A stretch of 64,000 nucleotides of DNA from Virgibacillus halotolerans. GTDB lineage: Bacteria; Bacillota; Bacilli; Bacillales; Amphibacillaceae. Of the stretch, positions 8,692 through 17,867 are shown in pieces; the first letter of the stretch is position 1, and each line of letters starts with the position of its first letter. The position numbers and the translations under genes are program-made. The notes below the pieces were generated by a model that saw only the letters and a program-made list of their open reading frames with translations, had not been told where the DNA came from and did not search any database. The stretch spans positions 310,001 to 374,000 of the forward strand of contig NZ_JAFBEA010000001.1 in the NCBI RefSeq assembly GCF_016908515.1. Reading direction: 5' to 3'.

Positions 8692-9112
8692 AGTGTTCTC
8701 CTTGTAATGAAGTCACAGCTGCGCGGATACCATAATCATGGGAGCTAAAAGATAAATCCTTTACATCGCGCAAATAAGTCTCATGCCCCTTTCTATTCAC
8801 TTGCCTACGAATCAGGTCCTGATATTTTTCAATGGTTACCGTAGTCGTGTCATCGATCACTAATATTAGTGCCGTTTCACTCACTTGGTAATCTGTTGCC
8901 TGTATGAAATCATCACGTAAAAATTGAAAAAACTGGTTAATGGCCATTTCATCATACTTGGTTGAATAGTTAGCAGATTTGGTTACATAAGCTAACAACG
9001 GTAAACTCATTGCCAGTATCGTGAGCATTAACAGCATCGATATAAAGGTGAACCCTTTTTCATTTTTGTGGATAGCCATAAAGGCAGATCGTTTCTTTGG
9101 ATTTTTTAACAT
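8663..9112 (-). CDS. comGF: ComGF minor pseudopilin
   Basis: The protein carries a prepilin-type motif, KGFTFISMLLMLTILAM, after a basic leader, followed by a soluble domain. ComGF proteins are minor pseudopilins needed for assembly of the transformation pilus that brings DNA to ComEA. The start is unclear: an ATG at 9112 or a GTG at 9127 are both possible, and neither has a strong ribosome site, so translation is probably coupled to comGE, which it overlaps. Confidence 0.85.
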   Translation of the reverse strand: MLKNPKKRSAFMAIHKNEKGFTFISMLLMLTILAMSLPLLAYVTKSANYSTKYDEMAINQFFQFLRDDFIQATDYQVSETALILVIDDTTTVTIEKYQDLIRRQVNRKGHETYLRDVKDLSFSSHDYGIRAAVTSLQGEHYEKTIVFYN

Positions 9113-9401
9113 TTTCCCAGTTTGCACACCCTTTTATCAAGTTTTTTTCTTTTGTGAAATCAAAGGATATCTTTTTGTGTTTGCTGTTTTTTGTGAAATG
9201 CACAGGTATTACGTTCGGATCGTCCCATAGAAAAGCTTGTAATTCATCATGAAGTTGGGATGAAATTGTTCGTCGGTCACTCAAGATTACACGTTCATTG
9301 TTTAATAGGGAAAAAATCGGAACAAAGGTTGAGATGATAAACATCAGCAAGCTAGTGGCGATTAAAACCTCAATCAAGGTAAATCCATCAGATTTTAACA
9401 A
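9060..9401 (-). CDS. comGE: ComGE minor pseudopilin
   Basis: The N-terminus has the prepilin motif DGFTLIEVLIATSLLMF, cut by the peptidase ComC in this family. The best start is a TTG at 9401, which has AGGTG 5 bases upstream and puts the cleavage motif right at the N-terminus; the frame is open further up to 9434. It overlaps comGD by 14 bp and comGF by about 50 bp, the dense packing usual in comG. Confidence 0.86.
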   Translation of the reverse strand: MLKSDGFTLIEVLIATSLLMFIISTFVPIFSLLNNERVILSDRRTISSQLHDELQAFLWDDPNVIPVHFTKNSKHKKISFDFTKEKNLIKGCANWENVKKSKETICLYGYPQK

Positions 9402-9813
9402 TATAGCACCTGCCTTTCCCAAGGGGAAAAACAATATGATACGTTCCGTTATTTGTTGTTACCTTTATCGTCCTTGGATTGATGATCGTACCTGTTTCAT
9501 GGAAGACGATATCTGGTTTTGTTCTTGAATCTATTTTTAATCCTTTGGGATAATTGCGAGTTGCCATGGAGTTACCGTTCGCCTTACGAAGTATATAACG
9601 ATCATCCAAAAATCTCAGATAGATTATTTCATCAGTTGTGATGGAGGAATTTTGAATATAAAGCACATCAGATTCAAATGTTTTAAAAAACTGTTCAATC
9701 TGTTGCTTTTCCAGTGTTGTCAGATTTAATGGGATACTAATGAACAATAGAAGGGACAAAATGCCCATTGCAAAAAGAACTTCTAATAGTGTAAATGCAT
9801 TATTGTTACGCAT
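9388..9813 (-). CDS. comGD: ComGD minor pseudopilin
   Basis: A 141-residue protein with a short leader and NAFTLLEVLFAMGILSLLLF, the prepilin peptidase site and the long hydrophobic helix of pseudopilins. It is a minor part of the competence pilus in the cell envelope. The gene begins 2 bases after the comGC stop without a clear ribosome site, so translational coupling is likely. Confidence 0.9.
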   Translation of the reverse strand: MRNNNAFTLLEVLFAMGILSLLLFISIPLNLTTLEKQQIEQFFKTFESDVLYIQNSSITTDEIIYLRFLDDRYILRKANGNSMATRNYPKGLKIDSRTKPDIVFHETGTIINPRTIKVTTNNGTYHIVFPLGKGRCYIVKI

Positions 9814-9815
9814 CG

Positions 9816-10121
9816 TTACTTACTGGGTGCTGTGACGACACCATCTTTAAGTATTAAGGCGCCACCGCTTTTACATGACTTCTGATCATTCGTAATAAAT
9901 TCTGGTACTAAATCATCTAGACTGACTGGGCGCTTACCTTTCTCTAATTGGTAGGCTTCGACTTGGGCTTGGACGACGGAAACAAGTGCTTCACATCCTT
10001 TTTCATTCACATCTTTACTCCTGCCGCTCAAATTCGGTACAATTAGTATAATTAATACGGATATAATCATCATTACAATTAGCATTTCTATTAGTGTGAA
10101 ACCTTTTTCGTTTTTAAACAT
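9816..10121 (-). CDS. comGC: ComGC major competence pseudopilin
   Basis: A 101-residue major pseudopilin. The motif KGFTLIEMLIVMMIISVLIILIVP shows the ComC cleavage site (after G) with Glu at +5, then the pilin helix. Two cysteines (CEALV and SCKSGG) can form the disulfide known for ComGC. AAGGAG precedes the ATG at 10121. It lies between comGB and comGD as in B. subtilis. Confidence 0.95.
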   Translation of the reverse strand: MFKNEKGFTLIEMLIVMMIISVLIILIVPNLSGRSKDVNEKGCEALVSVVQAQVEAYQLEKGKRPVSLDDLVPEFITNDQKSCKSGGALILKDGVVTAPSK

Positions 10122-10136
10122 ATTTAAAATCTCCTT

Positions 10137-11189
10137 TTAAATGGTTTTTATGAGTTGAAACATCGGCCACATCAGTGTTATATAAATAAAAATGATAAAG
10201 CTTGCAAGTATGATAAAAAACAAAGGCTGAATAAATGTAATCGCCTTGATTATTTTTCGTTCGATTTCTTCCATCAACATTCCAGCATAAACAGTTAAAT
10301 CCTTCTCCAATGCCTGTACATCCGCATTATTGCGAAAAATCGTAGTTAATTGTCGCTCCAAAAATGCAAATTGCGAAATTAAGCTTGTAATGTGTAATCC
10401 TCGCGTTAATTCTGTTGTCATTAAGGTTGAGTAATGTGCAATGATAGGTAATTTCTGTTGGTGTGTCATATGTTCGAGAATTTCTTTGAAGGACATACCT
10501 GTTTTTAGAAGGTTACTGAAGTGTGTTGCAAAGAAAAAAGAGGTTTGCAGCTTTAAAAAAGTTCGGAAAATCGGTACTTGGTTGTAAAGTTTCATCTGTT
10601 TCTCAATGGGAACATGCTTTTTCGTCACGTGCCAAACAAATATTGCGATAATGATTAAGATGAGTAGGATGACGACAAGATTACCTAGAAATTCGATGAT
10701 CATCATGGAGAAATTTACGGTTGCCGAAGCTTCTGTACTTGTTTGAAAGAGGTCTACAAATGAAGGGAGCACGGATTTTTTAATGAAATATAGGAGCACA
10801 GAGAAGATAAATAATAATATGAGCGGATATCGCACGATCTGTTGAAACTTTTTTGTGTAATTCATCCGCTGCTCATACATCTCAATACATTTATCGATAC
10901 TTCCTAGTAGATCGCCATTGGCTTTTACAAAATACAGATAAGATGTAATCGAATGGTTAAAAGTAGCTTGTTCAAAGGCTTTATCAATCGTTAATCCATT
11001 TTTCAATGCTGTCGTAATCTGTGTAGCGGGTTCAATCATCTGCTTATCCCATTGAATGGATTCTAATGCAGAAAGTAAGGGATAACCGTTATTTAAAAGC
11101 CGATGCAGCAGTTTTAAGAATCGTAATTGAACCTCTTTTGGCAGTTTTTTATTGCGAGTTTTTGTAAACCGCTTCAGAAATATATCCAT
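10137..11189 (-). CDS. comGB: ComGB, inner membrane platform protein of the competence pilus
   Basis: A T2SF/PilC-type membrane protein of about 350 residues with three or four hydrophobic segments (around 120-145, 165-195, and the C-terminal 325-350) and the repeated cytoplasmic domains of the GspF family. It anchors the ComGA ATPase and pilin assembly. The start at 11189 has GAAGG upstream and lies inside the end of comGA, an overlap of 41 bp. Confidence 0.93.
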   Translation of the reverse strand: MDIFLKRFTKTRNKKLPKEVQLRFLKLLHRLLNNGYPLLSALESIQWDKQMIEPATQITTALKNGLTIDKAFEQATFNHSITSYLYFVKANGDLLGSIDKCIEMYEQRMNYTKKFQQIVRYPLILLFIFSVLLYFIKKSVLPSFVDLFQTSTEASATVNFSMMIIEFLGNLVVILLILIIIAIFVWHVTKKHVPIEKQMKLYNQVPIFRTFLKLQTSFFFATHFSNLLKTGMSFKEILEHMTHQQKLPIIAHYSTLMTTELTRGLHITSLISQFAFLERQLTTIFRNNADVQALEKDLTVYAGMLMEEIERKIIKAITFIQPLFFIILASFIIFIYITLMWPMFQLIKTI

Positions 11190-12174
11190 ATGCAAAAGCC
11201 TTCTTTCTCAAATGGTCAAAAGACTGGATGGTACTTGCTTTATCACTGGCATTGCTATTCAACGTATTTTCCAGTGACTTTCCATCTAATAACTCCAATA
11301 TAGCTGCACGTCTTTTCGTATGGTTATTTTGTTGAACGGGTATTAATTGTAATGCAGCAACTGCAATTAATGATTGTTGCAAATCGGTTTGATTAAGTCC
11401 CATTTCTAAGAGTCGATGAATGGTTCCTTCAGCATTCTTAGCATGTAGCGTACTTAAGACAAGGTGTCCCGTCAATGAAGCATCAAAAGCAAATTGTGCC
11501 GTATATTTATCGCGGATTTCTCCAATCATAATGATATCTGGATCATGTCTAAGGGCGGCCTTTAATCCTGTTTGATAAGTAATGCCCGCTTTTTCATTCA
11601 CTTGGACCTGCAGAATGTCATTGATTTCTTTCTCGATGGGATCCTCTAATGTAATGGTCTGGTACGATTTTTCTTTTAAAATAGCTTGCAATAAAGCATA
11701 AAGCGTAGTGGTCTTACCACTTCCGGTTGGTCCGGTAAACAGGATGATTCCTGCTCGATTTGTAATCCATTCCTTTAATTGATGTAATTGATTTGGAAAA
11801 AGGAAAAGTTGTTCCAGGGTGAGATTTTCTTCTTGTGGAAGGATACGAATTGCCAGGCTTTCCGTGTGGTTAATTGGTAGCGTTGATAAGCGAAGGGAGT
11901 AGACTTGAGATGTTTCCCGATAGTTAATGACACCATTTTGCGGTTTTCTGATTTCACCAATGTCCATTTCTGATGTGAATTTATAATAGGTTAGCAACAA
12001 TTGATACTGCTGTATACGGATTCTTTTGTAAAAGATTCGTTTGCCATGGATGCGAAAGTAAATGTCGGTATCATCTGAGAATGGATAAAAGTGAATATCT
12101 GATGCCTGTACTTCAAACGCGGCTGTAAGTAGCTTCTTTGATAGGGCTGCGGCAGGATTCAATGCATTTTTCAC
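11149..12174 (-). CDS. comGA: ComGA, competence pilus assembly ATPase
   Basis: A GspE/PilB-type traffic ATPase of 341 residues. It shows the Walker A motif GPTGSGKTTTLYALL (about residues 146-160), the Asp box (DPIEKEI), the Walker B segment DPDIIMIGEIRD, and the His box (GHLVLSTLHAKNA). It powers pseudopilus assembly and is also known in B. subtilis to hold back growth in competent cells. AAGGAGGTG precedes the ATG. Upstream (12238-12270) are A/T-rich boxes that could bind ComK (AAAA-N5-TTTT type, imperfect), so control by ComK is plausible but not proven. Confidence 0.95.
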   Translation of the reverse strand: MKNALNPAAALSKKLLTAAFEVQASDIHFYPFSDDTDIYFRIHGKRIFYKRIRIQQYQLLLTYYKFTSEMDIGEIRKPQNGVINYRETSQVYSLRLSTLPINHTESLAIRILPQEENLTLEQLFLFPNQLHQLKEWITNRAGIILFTGPTGSGKTTTLYALLQAILKEKSYQTITLEDPIEKEINDILQVQVNEKAGITYQTGLKAALRHDPDIIMIGEIRDKYTAQFAFDASLTGHLVLSTLHAKNAEGTIHRLLEMGLNQTDLQQSLIAVAALQLIPVQQNNHTKRRAAILELLDGKSLENTLNSNASDKASTIQSFDHLRKKAFAYGYISEAVYKNSQ

Positions 12175-12313
12175 CTCCTTAAATAATTTGCAACAACTAC
12201 TATATTCGACATAAACAGATAAAGTCCTTCTTTTTTGAAAAAATTCTTTATAAAAAAATCGAATAGCTTTTGCTTCAACAGTAAAAACTATAAATAGCCA
12301 TATTGACGAAGGG

Positions 12314-12502
12314 GTGATTATTATATCGGGAAATGATTATTTGAAGTTTGTGACCGAACAAGTAGTAACTTATATAGATATGCCCCCGGACGAGAGGAAA
12401 AAAAGAAAGACAAAGCAAAAAGACACACAAGGAATGTATGTGAATCGCTGGTTTGGTGTACTGCCATTTGTGTTTAAAATATTTTTCAGGAAGGAGCAGT
12501 AG
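12314..12502 (+). CDS. yqzE: YqzE family protein
   Basis: A short basic protein (NDYLKFVTEQVVTYID, charged centre with ERKKRKTKQK, RWFGVLPFVFK near the end) of the YqzE family, usually found beside comG and of unknown role. The start is odd. Homologues begin at the equivalent of the ISGNDY segment, which here starts with ATA (12323), and GGGGTG is ideally spaced (8 bases) from that ATA. The only conventional in-frame start is the GTG at 12314, which lies inside the ribosome site. The gene is read toward yqhG. Confidence 0.75.
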   Translation: MIIISGNDYLKFVTEQVVTYIDMPPDERKKRKTKQKDTQGMYVNRWFGVLPFVFKIFFRKEQ

Positions 12503-12539
12503 CAGGTAATGACCCAGTCATTGCCTGCTACTGCTTTTA
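12495..12539. terminator. Terminator between yqzE and yqhG
   Basis: An 18-bp stem (12495-12512 with 12518-12535, one G-U pair) with a 5-base loop, then TTTT. It includes the yqzE stop codon and lies between convergent genes. The minus-strand yqhG ends at 12537. Confidence 0.85.
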
Positions 12540-13319
12540 AATGAATCCTTCTGTAAGATAAAATATGCCGCCATTCATGACTTCACTAGTTATCTTCGGA
12601 TTATATCTTTGCCTTATCTCATTTAATTCTTTTTCCATTTGTTCGGGATTGTTATCCGCTGTATAAAAATATTGTAATGTCTTTATTTCTTCTTCTAATG
12701 TTTCCAGTGAAGCCTCAGCCCATTCGTGTGATTGGTGCTCGATATAATTGTTAATAACAGATTCAATGCGAAGATAGCCGCTTTTTAACTTGATCATCGG
12801 TGAAATCGGATAGCAATAATCAGATATTGTCATGTGCAGGCCAATTTCTTGTAGTCGCTGCATCATATCAGTGTGCATGGTTCCATTTACCAAATGCAGG
12901 CCAATCGAGATCAACTCATCTTTTTTTTGTTTACCCTGATAACTGATTTTTATATTGCACACAAGCCAAGGATATAACGGCGTATTGGTATTTGTGTGCA
13001 CCCTTTGAAATAACTTTGTATATTTTTCATTTTGCTTGAGATGGTTGATAATTTGTTGGAGGCGCGGACTGCCAAAATGAATCCACTCACCTTGTTCATC
13101 TCGTCGATTCGGGTTTGTAATTAAAGTGAGTTTCATTGGCTGTCCACTGTTTCCAGTGCTTTTTACGTAATGCCAGTAAAAAGGTCGGTTCATCAAGTCT
13201 CTGTCCATTTGCTCTGTTAATTGAACCGTCATGACACCATCATGATTAGCCAGTAGTTCACAATGATGGGATGAGAAATAACCTTCCAGAAAGTCACTTA
13301 AATTAGCTATTTCCATCAT
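12537..13319 (-). CDS. yqhG: YqhG family protein
   Basis: A 260-residue soluble protein of the YqhG family, conserved next to the SNF2-type ATPase yqhH in Bacillaceae. It has no membrane segment or known catalytic motif, but has many conserved aromatic residues (e.g. RPFYWHYVKSTG). AAGGAGTGTGG precedes the ATG pair at 13319/13316. It directly follows yqhH with a 0-1 base gap, so the two are coupled and may work together; the function is unknown. Confidence 0.88.
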   Translation of the reverse strand: MMEIANLSDFLEGYFSSHHCELLANHDGVMTVQLTEQMDRDLMNRPFYWHYVKSTGNSGQPMKLTLITNPNRRDEQGEWIHFGSPRLQQIINHLKQNEKYTKLFQRVHTNTNTPLYPWLVCNIKISYQGKQKKDELISIGLHLVNGTMHTDMMQRLQEIGLHMTISDYCYPISPMIKLKSGYLRIESVINNYIEHQSHEWAEASLETLEEEIKTLQYFYTADNNPEQMEKELNEIRQRYNPKITSEVMNGGIFYLTEGFI

Positions 13320-14963
13320 TTATTCCACACTCCTTGATACTCCCTGAGTTTGTTTAATCATTTCCGATAGGTTGTTTAACTTAATCTTCGCTTCGCCAAC
13401 AGATGTAGACTCTGCGTATATACCTTGAATTTCGGATTCCATATCATTGATATTCAAATCCGTTAAAATATCATCGAGTTGGCCGATAACCTGCTCAAAC
13501 AAATTGATCTTTTCATAAAGCAGATTCATAATATGTTCTTCAATCGTTTGCCGGATGGCGAAATTATAAATATGAACATCTTTATTTTGCCCATAGCGAT
13601 GAATTCTTCCTATTCTTTGTTCGATCCGCATTGGATTCCAAGGTAGATCATAATTAATTAAGTGGTTGCAAAATTGCAGGTTAATACCTTCACCGCCAGC
13701 TTCTGTCGCAATTAATACTTGTGCACGATCTTTAAAAAGCTGGCGCATCCAATCTTTTTTTCCACGCTTGAATCCTCCCCTAAAAGGGACAGATGTAATA
13801 CCGTGCTGCTGTAGATACCATTGTAAATAATGCTGTGAAGCTCGATATTCTGTGAAAATAATTACTTTTTCATCGCCAATATTTTTAATTAATTCAACCG
13901 CTTTCTGTGCTTTTACATGATGTGGCAGCTGTTCTATTTCCGTTAATACATCCTCGATAGCAGTTGCCTGTTCCGCTTCTGTCGCCGTTTTTTTGAGTGA
14001 CAAATAACAAGCTTCCCTTGAGGAACAAAGTTCTCTTAGAAAGGTAATCTTTGAAAATGTGGAGAAGGATGCCACGCTTTCACTGATCTGATCATATACA
14101 GCCATTTCTTCTGGTGTAAAATCAATCCACACTGTTTCAATTTTTCGGGATGTATTGTTGAGCGATGTACTCTCTCGTGTATTGCGAATCATCACTTTCT
14201 GGATTAGCTGCTTTAAATAGACATCACGTTTTACCTGTGTACGGTCTTTGCCATATTGTTCGAGAAAGGATTCATAATTTCCTAAATGTCCCGGTTTCAA
14301 AATAGATACCAGATTAAAAATTTCAATCAGCTTATTTTGCACAGGGGTAGCTGTTAGTAATAAGCAATATTTTTTATTCAATGAACGAACAAATGCATAG
14401 TTTTTTGTTTTATGATTTTTTAGCTTATGTGCCTCGTCGATTAAGAGAAAATCATAATCTATATCCAGTATCGCTTCCCGGTGCGGGGATCGTTTGGCTG
14501 TATCGATCGAGGAAACGATGATGTCGCATTGCTCCCAGGAGTAATTTTTCCGATGGGCAACGGCTGGAATATAAAATTTTTCATTTAATTCCGTTACCCA
14601 CTGGTTGACAAGAGAGGCAGGAACGAGTAAAAGGGCTTTTTTAACCATGCCTCTGATCATATATTCCTTTAAGACCAATCCTGCCTCAATCGTTTTCCCA
14701 AGTCCCACTTCATCCGCCAAAATGGCTCTGCCATTCATGGTTTCTACCACTAGTTCGGCACATTTAACTTGATGATCCAAAAAGGTGATATGTGGCAGAT
14801 GCTCTAATGAACGCAATCCATTAAAAGATGGACTCATGGTAGTAAGTTCTACCTGATAGGTCATGCGGAACAATTCCCAAGCGGAAAAGGGACCATCGTT
14901 TTCTATTGTTGCTTCGAGGTTATTAATAAAAGCTGTATCTGGCTGCAATTGAATAGACTTCAT
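13320..14963 (-). CDS. yqhH: SNF2-family DEAD/DEAH ATPase YqhH
   Basis: A Swi2/Snf2-type ATPase of 547 residues. Visible motifs are Walker A DEVGLGKTIEAGL (about residue 88), the DEAH box (LLIDEAHKLKN), motif III TATPVQN, and in the C-terminal lobe the GGEGINLQFCNHLINYDLPWNP and QRIGRIHRYGQ motifs. It most resembles the RapA/HepA group that remodels nucleic acid-protein complexes. The start at 14963 has AGGGTG 6 bases upstream. It is divergent from the gcv operon. Confidence 0.92.
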   Translation of the reverse strand: MKSIQLQPDTAFINNLEATIENDGPFSAWELFRMTYQVELTTMSPSFNGLRSLEHLPHITFLDHQVKCAELVVETMNGRAILADEVGLGKTIEAGLVLKEYMIRGMVKKALLLVPASLVNQWVTELNEKFYIPAVAHRKNYSWEQCDIIVSSIDTAKRSPHREAILDIDYDFLLIDEAHKLKNHKTKNYAFVRSLNKKYCLLLTATPVQNKLIEIFNLVSILKPGHLGNYESFLEQYGKDRTQVKRDVYLKQLIQKVMIRNTRESTSLNNTSRKIETVWIDFTPEEMAVYDQISESVASFSTFSKITFLRELCSSREACYLSLKKTATEAEQATAIEDVLTEIEQLPHHVKAQKAVELIKNIGDEKVIIFTEYRASQHYLQWYLQQHGITSVPFRGGFKRGKKDWMRQLFKDRAQVLIATEAGGEGINLQFCNHLINYDLPWNPMRIEQRIGRIHRYGQNKDVHIYNFAIRQTIEEHIMNLLYEKINLFEQVIGQLDDILTDLNINDMESEIQGIYAESTSVGEAKIKLNNLSEMIKQTQGVSRSVE

Positions 14964-15109
14964 AATATACACCCTTTTTAAATAGTAATCTTAAGTTGCG
15001 TTAAGTTTTATACAATTGAAATCATTTCTATGATATAATGGTTTCGATTATAGAGGTTTTTCTTAGGCGCTGTACATAGTATAACCAAATATGACTTTTT
15101 TCATTAAGC
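14964..15109 (+). promoter_or_regulatory. Promoter region of the gcv operon
   Basis: An extended -10 element TGATATAAT lies at 15031-15039 on the plus strand, about 70 bases before the glycine riboswitch. No good -35 is seen at 17 bases, which is common for extended -10 promoters. The same gap must hold the promoter for yqhH on the other strand. Confidence 0.55.
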
Positions 15110-15303
15110 GAATGATTACAAGGGGAGAGCTCACATTTTGTGACGCCGAAGGAGCAAGCATCAGCGAATCTCTCAGGCAAAAAAGACTCTTGTGGGACGC
15201 GACTCTGGAGAGTGTTTACAAGAAGTAAACCACCCAAGAAGCAAATATGGATATGGATTGAAATTATTTCCAATATCGATATGCAACTTTCTGGTTGAAG
15301 GAC
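15110..15303 (+). promoter_or_regulatory. Tandem glycine riboswitch
   Basis: Two adjacent glycine aptamers are recognisable. The first (about 15115-15193) has the core GGGGAGAG ... CGCCGAAGGAGCAAGC ... GAATCTCTCAGGCAAAA. The second (about 15196-15303) has GACTCTGGAGAGTG ... CCACC ... AAGAAGCAAATATGG ... GGACAGAG. Spacing between the aptamers is short, as in B. subtilis gcvT. Glycine binding is expected to prevent the terminator at 15302-15341 and turn on the glycine cleavage genes. Confidence 0.95.
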
Positions 15304-15341
15304 AGAGATTTCTTTGCGCGGCGGAGAAATCTCTGTTTTTG
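15302..15341 (+). terminator. Riboswitch-controlled terminator before gcvT
   Basis: A 12-bp stem (15302-15313 with 15325-15336) followed by T-rich sequence. Its 5' arm overlaps the last bases of the second aptamer, which gives the mechanical link between glycine binding and read-through. Confidence 0.88.
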
Positions 15342-15389
15342 TGTTTTCACGGTATTCACAAAATTTTAAAAGAATAAGGAGTGGATGAA

Positions 15390-16505
15390 ATGAGTGATCT
15401 TAAGCGAACACCGTTGTTTCCCGAATATGAGAAACTCGGAGCAAAGACGATCGACTTCGGTGGTTGGGATCTTCCTGTACAATTTACTAGCATCAAACAG
15501 GAGCACCAGATAACCCGAACGAAGGCTGGTTTATTCGATGTGTCTCACATGGGAGAAATAGTCGTTCAAGGGGATAAAAGCTTGGACTTTCTGCAAAAAA
15601 TGACAACCAATGATGTTGCGAAATTAACTCCTGGACGTGCGCATTATACGTTTATGTGTTACGAAAACGGTGGTGTTGTTGATGACTTTTTAATCTATAT
15701 GATATCAGAAAATAATTACTTCTTAGTCGTTAATGCTGCGAACACGGACAAAGATTATGAATGGCTAAACAAACATAATGATTATGAGGATGCAGATGTA
15801 TCGATTACAAATGTGACAGCGGATTATGTTCAATTGGCATTACAAGGCCCGCGTGCTGAGAACATTTTGCAAACGATGACAGACACCAACTTGCGTGAGA
15901 TCAAATTCTTCCGTTTTAATGACCAGGTGAAATTTGCTGGAATAACTGAAACTGCGATTGTTTCCCGAACAGGTTATACAGGAGAAGATGGCTTTGAAAT
16001 TTATATTTCTAAATCAAGTGGCAGAGATTTATGGACCGCAGTTCTGAAAGCCGGGAAAAATCAAGGGTTAGAACCAATTGGGCTTGGTGCGAGGGATACA
16101 TTACGTTTTGAAGCAAACTTGGCGCTTTACGGTCAGGAGCTGTCTCAGGATATTACCCCGATTGAAGCAGGTTTATCTTTTGCTGTGAAAGTAAATAAGG
16201 AAGCGGACTTTATTGGCAAAACGGTATTAAAAGATCAGGTGGAAAACGGTCCGAATCGAAAATCAGTAAATATTGAAATGATCGATAAAGGAATACCACG
16301 TCATGGGTATGAAGTATTTAAAGGTGAAGAAAATATTGGATTTGTAACATCGGGCACACAATCACCAACGCTAGAGAAAAACATCGGTATGGCTTTAGTG
16401 AAATCAGAATTTGCGCAAGAAGGAACAGAACTTTACGTACAAGTAAGAAAACGTACATTAAAAGCTGTTGTAGTAAAATCACCATTTTATAAACGGGAAA
16501 AATAG
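15390..16505 (+). CDS. gcvT: Glycine cleavage system T protein (aminomethyltransferase)
   Basis: Takes the aminomethyl group from H protein and, with tetrahydrofolate, releases ammonia and 5,10-methylene-THF. The 371-residue protein has the family hallmarks [20 protein letters not shown], the [13 protein letters not shown] loop and the [16 protein letters not shown] segment. The start at 15390 follows AAGGAGTGG; the in-frame GTG at 15381 lies within that site. First gene of the riboswitch-controlled operon gcvT-gcvPA-gcvPB. Confidence 0.97.
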   Translation: MSDLKRTPLFPEYEKLGAKTIDFGGWDLPVQFTSIKQEHQITRTKAGLFDVSHMGEIVVQGDKSLDFLQKMTTNDVAKLTPGRAHYTFMCYENGGVVDDFLIYMISENNYFLVVNAANTDKDYEWLNKHNDYEDADVSITNVTADYVQLALQGPRAENILQTMTDTNLREIKFFRFNDQVKFAGITETAIVSRTGYTGEDGFEIYISKSSGRDLWTAVLKAGKNQGLEPIGLGARDTLRFEANLALYGQELSQDITPIEAGLSFAVKVNKEADFIGKTVLKDQVENGPNRKSVNIEMIDKGIPRHGYEVFKGEENIGFVTSGTQSPTLEKNIGMALVKSEFAQEGTELYVQVRKRTLKAVVVKSPFYKREK

Positions 16506-16517
16506 GGGGGAACAGCA

Positions 16518-17867
16518 ATGGAATTTCGTTATTTACCAATGACTAATGAAGATAAACAAGACATGCTGGATACAATTGGTATTCCGTCAACAGATGCATT
16601 ATTCTCAGATATACCTGAAAAGATTCGATTTCAAGGGGATCTGAATTTAAAAAAGCCTGCTAATGAGCAGCAATTAATGAAAGAATTGTCTTCCATGGCA
16701 AATAAAAATGCGAATTTAAAACAATATAGTTCATTTTTAGGTGCTGGGGTTTATGATCATTTTATCCCATCTGTTGTTGATCATGTGATTTCCAGATCGG
16801 AGTTTTATACAGCATACACGCCATATCAACCGGAAATTTCCCAAGGCGAGCTACAGGCGATCTTTGAATTTCAGACGATGATTTCCGAATTGACAGGTAT
16901 GCCGGTGGCTAACTCATCCATGTATGATGGTGGTACCTCACTTGCTGAAGCGGTGAACTTATCAGCGGCACAAACGAAGAAGAAAAAAATTCTCGTATCG
17001 AAAGCAATTCATCCAGAATCAAGAGCTGTTATAGAAACTTATGCTAAAGGACCAAATCTTGAAATTGTGGAAATCGATCATCAGAATGGATTGACCGATT
17101 TAGACCAATTAGAAAGAGAATTAGACGAAAATACAGCAAGTGTTGTCATCCAATATCCTAACTTCTTTGGCCAAATCGAACCATTACAACAGGTAAAGGA
17201 TTTGATGGATCAACAGAAGAAAGCGATGTTTATCGTATCAAGTAATCCATTGGCACTTGGTTATTTAACACCACCAGGAGAATTTGGTGCTGATATCGTA
17301 GTAGGAGATACGCAAGTATTCGGTATCCCTGCGCAATTTGGTGGTCCGCATTGTGGATATTTTGCAACAACGAAGAAATTAATGCGAAAAACCCCGGGCC
17401 GTTTAGTTGGGCAAACAACAGATGAAGATGGTGTTCGTGGTTTTGTATTAACTTTACAGGCAAGAGAACAGCATATTCGTCGTGATAAAGCCACTTCGAA
17501 CATTTGTTCCAACCAAGCATTGAACGCACTGGCAAGCTCTGTTGCAATGACTTCCATTGGAAAACATGGACTAAAGAAAATGGCTGCATTAAATATGCAG
17601 AAAGCAAGATATGCAAAACAGAAATTGGAAGAAGCAGGCTTCACGGTGTTTACCAAAGGAGCTTTCTTTAATGAGTTGGTTGTCACGTTGCATAAATCAG
17701 TTTCCGAAATAAATGAACAGCTATTAGATCAAGGAATTATTGGTGGCTATGATCTAGCGTTTGCTTATCCGGAACTGAAAGGACACATGTTAGTTGCGGT
17801 TACAGAAATTCGTACAAAAGAAGAAATTGATGCTTTTGTAAAGGAATTGGGGGATATCAATGGCTAA
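16518..17867 (+). CDS. gcvPA: Glycine dehydrogenase (decarboxylating) subunit 1
   Basis: The N-terminal half of the split P protein, which decarboxylates glycine and loads the aminomethyl group on lipoyl-H protein. The 449-residue product has the typical [15 protein letters not shown] start, [17 protein letters not shown], and [10 protein letters not shown]. Firmicutes carry P as two chains. Its stop overlaps the start of gcvPB by 8 bp, so the subunits are co-translated. GGGGGG(A)AC precedes the ATG. Confidence 0.97.
   Translation: MEFRYLPMTNEDKQDMLDTIGIPSTDALFSDIPEKIRFQGDLNLKKPANEQQLMKELSSMANKNANLKQYSSFLGAGVYDHFIPSVVDHVISRSEFYTAYTPYQPEISQGELQAIFEFQTMISELTGMPVANSSMYDGGTSLAEAVNLSAAQTKKKKILVSKAIHPESRAVIETYAKGPNLEIVEIDHQNGLTDLDQLERELDENTASVVIQYPNFFGQIEPLQQVKDLMDQQKKAMFIVSSNPLALGYLTPPGEFGADIVVGDTQVFGIPAQFGGPHCGYFATTKKLMRKTPGRLVGQTTDEDGVRGFVLTLQAREQHIRRDKATSNICSNQALNALASSVAMTSIGKHGLKKMAALNMQKARYAKQKLEEAGFTVFTKGAFFNELVVTLHKSVSEINEQLLDQGIIGGYDLAFAYPELKGHMLVAVTEIRTKEEIDAFVKELGDING

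Noticed and set aside
15192-15377. 61-codon ORF before gcvT
   Set aside because: It overlaps the tandem glycine riboswitch and its terminator.
17230-17686. Two long minus-strand ORFs in gcvPA
   Set aside because: Antisense shadows of a well conserved gene.
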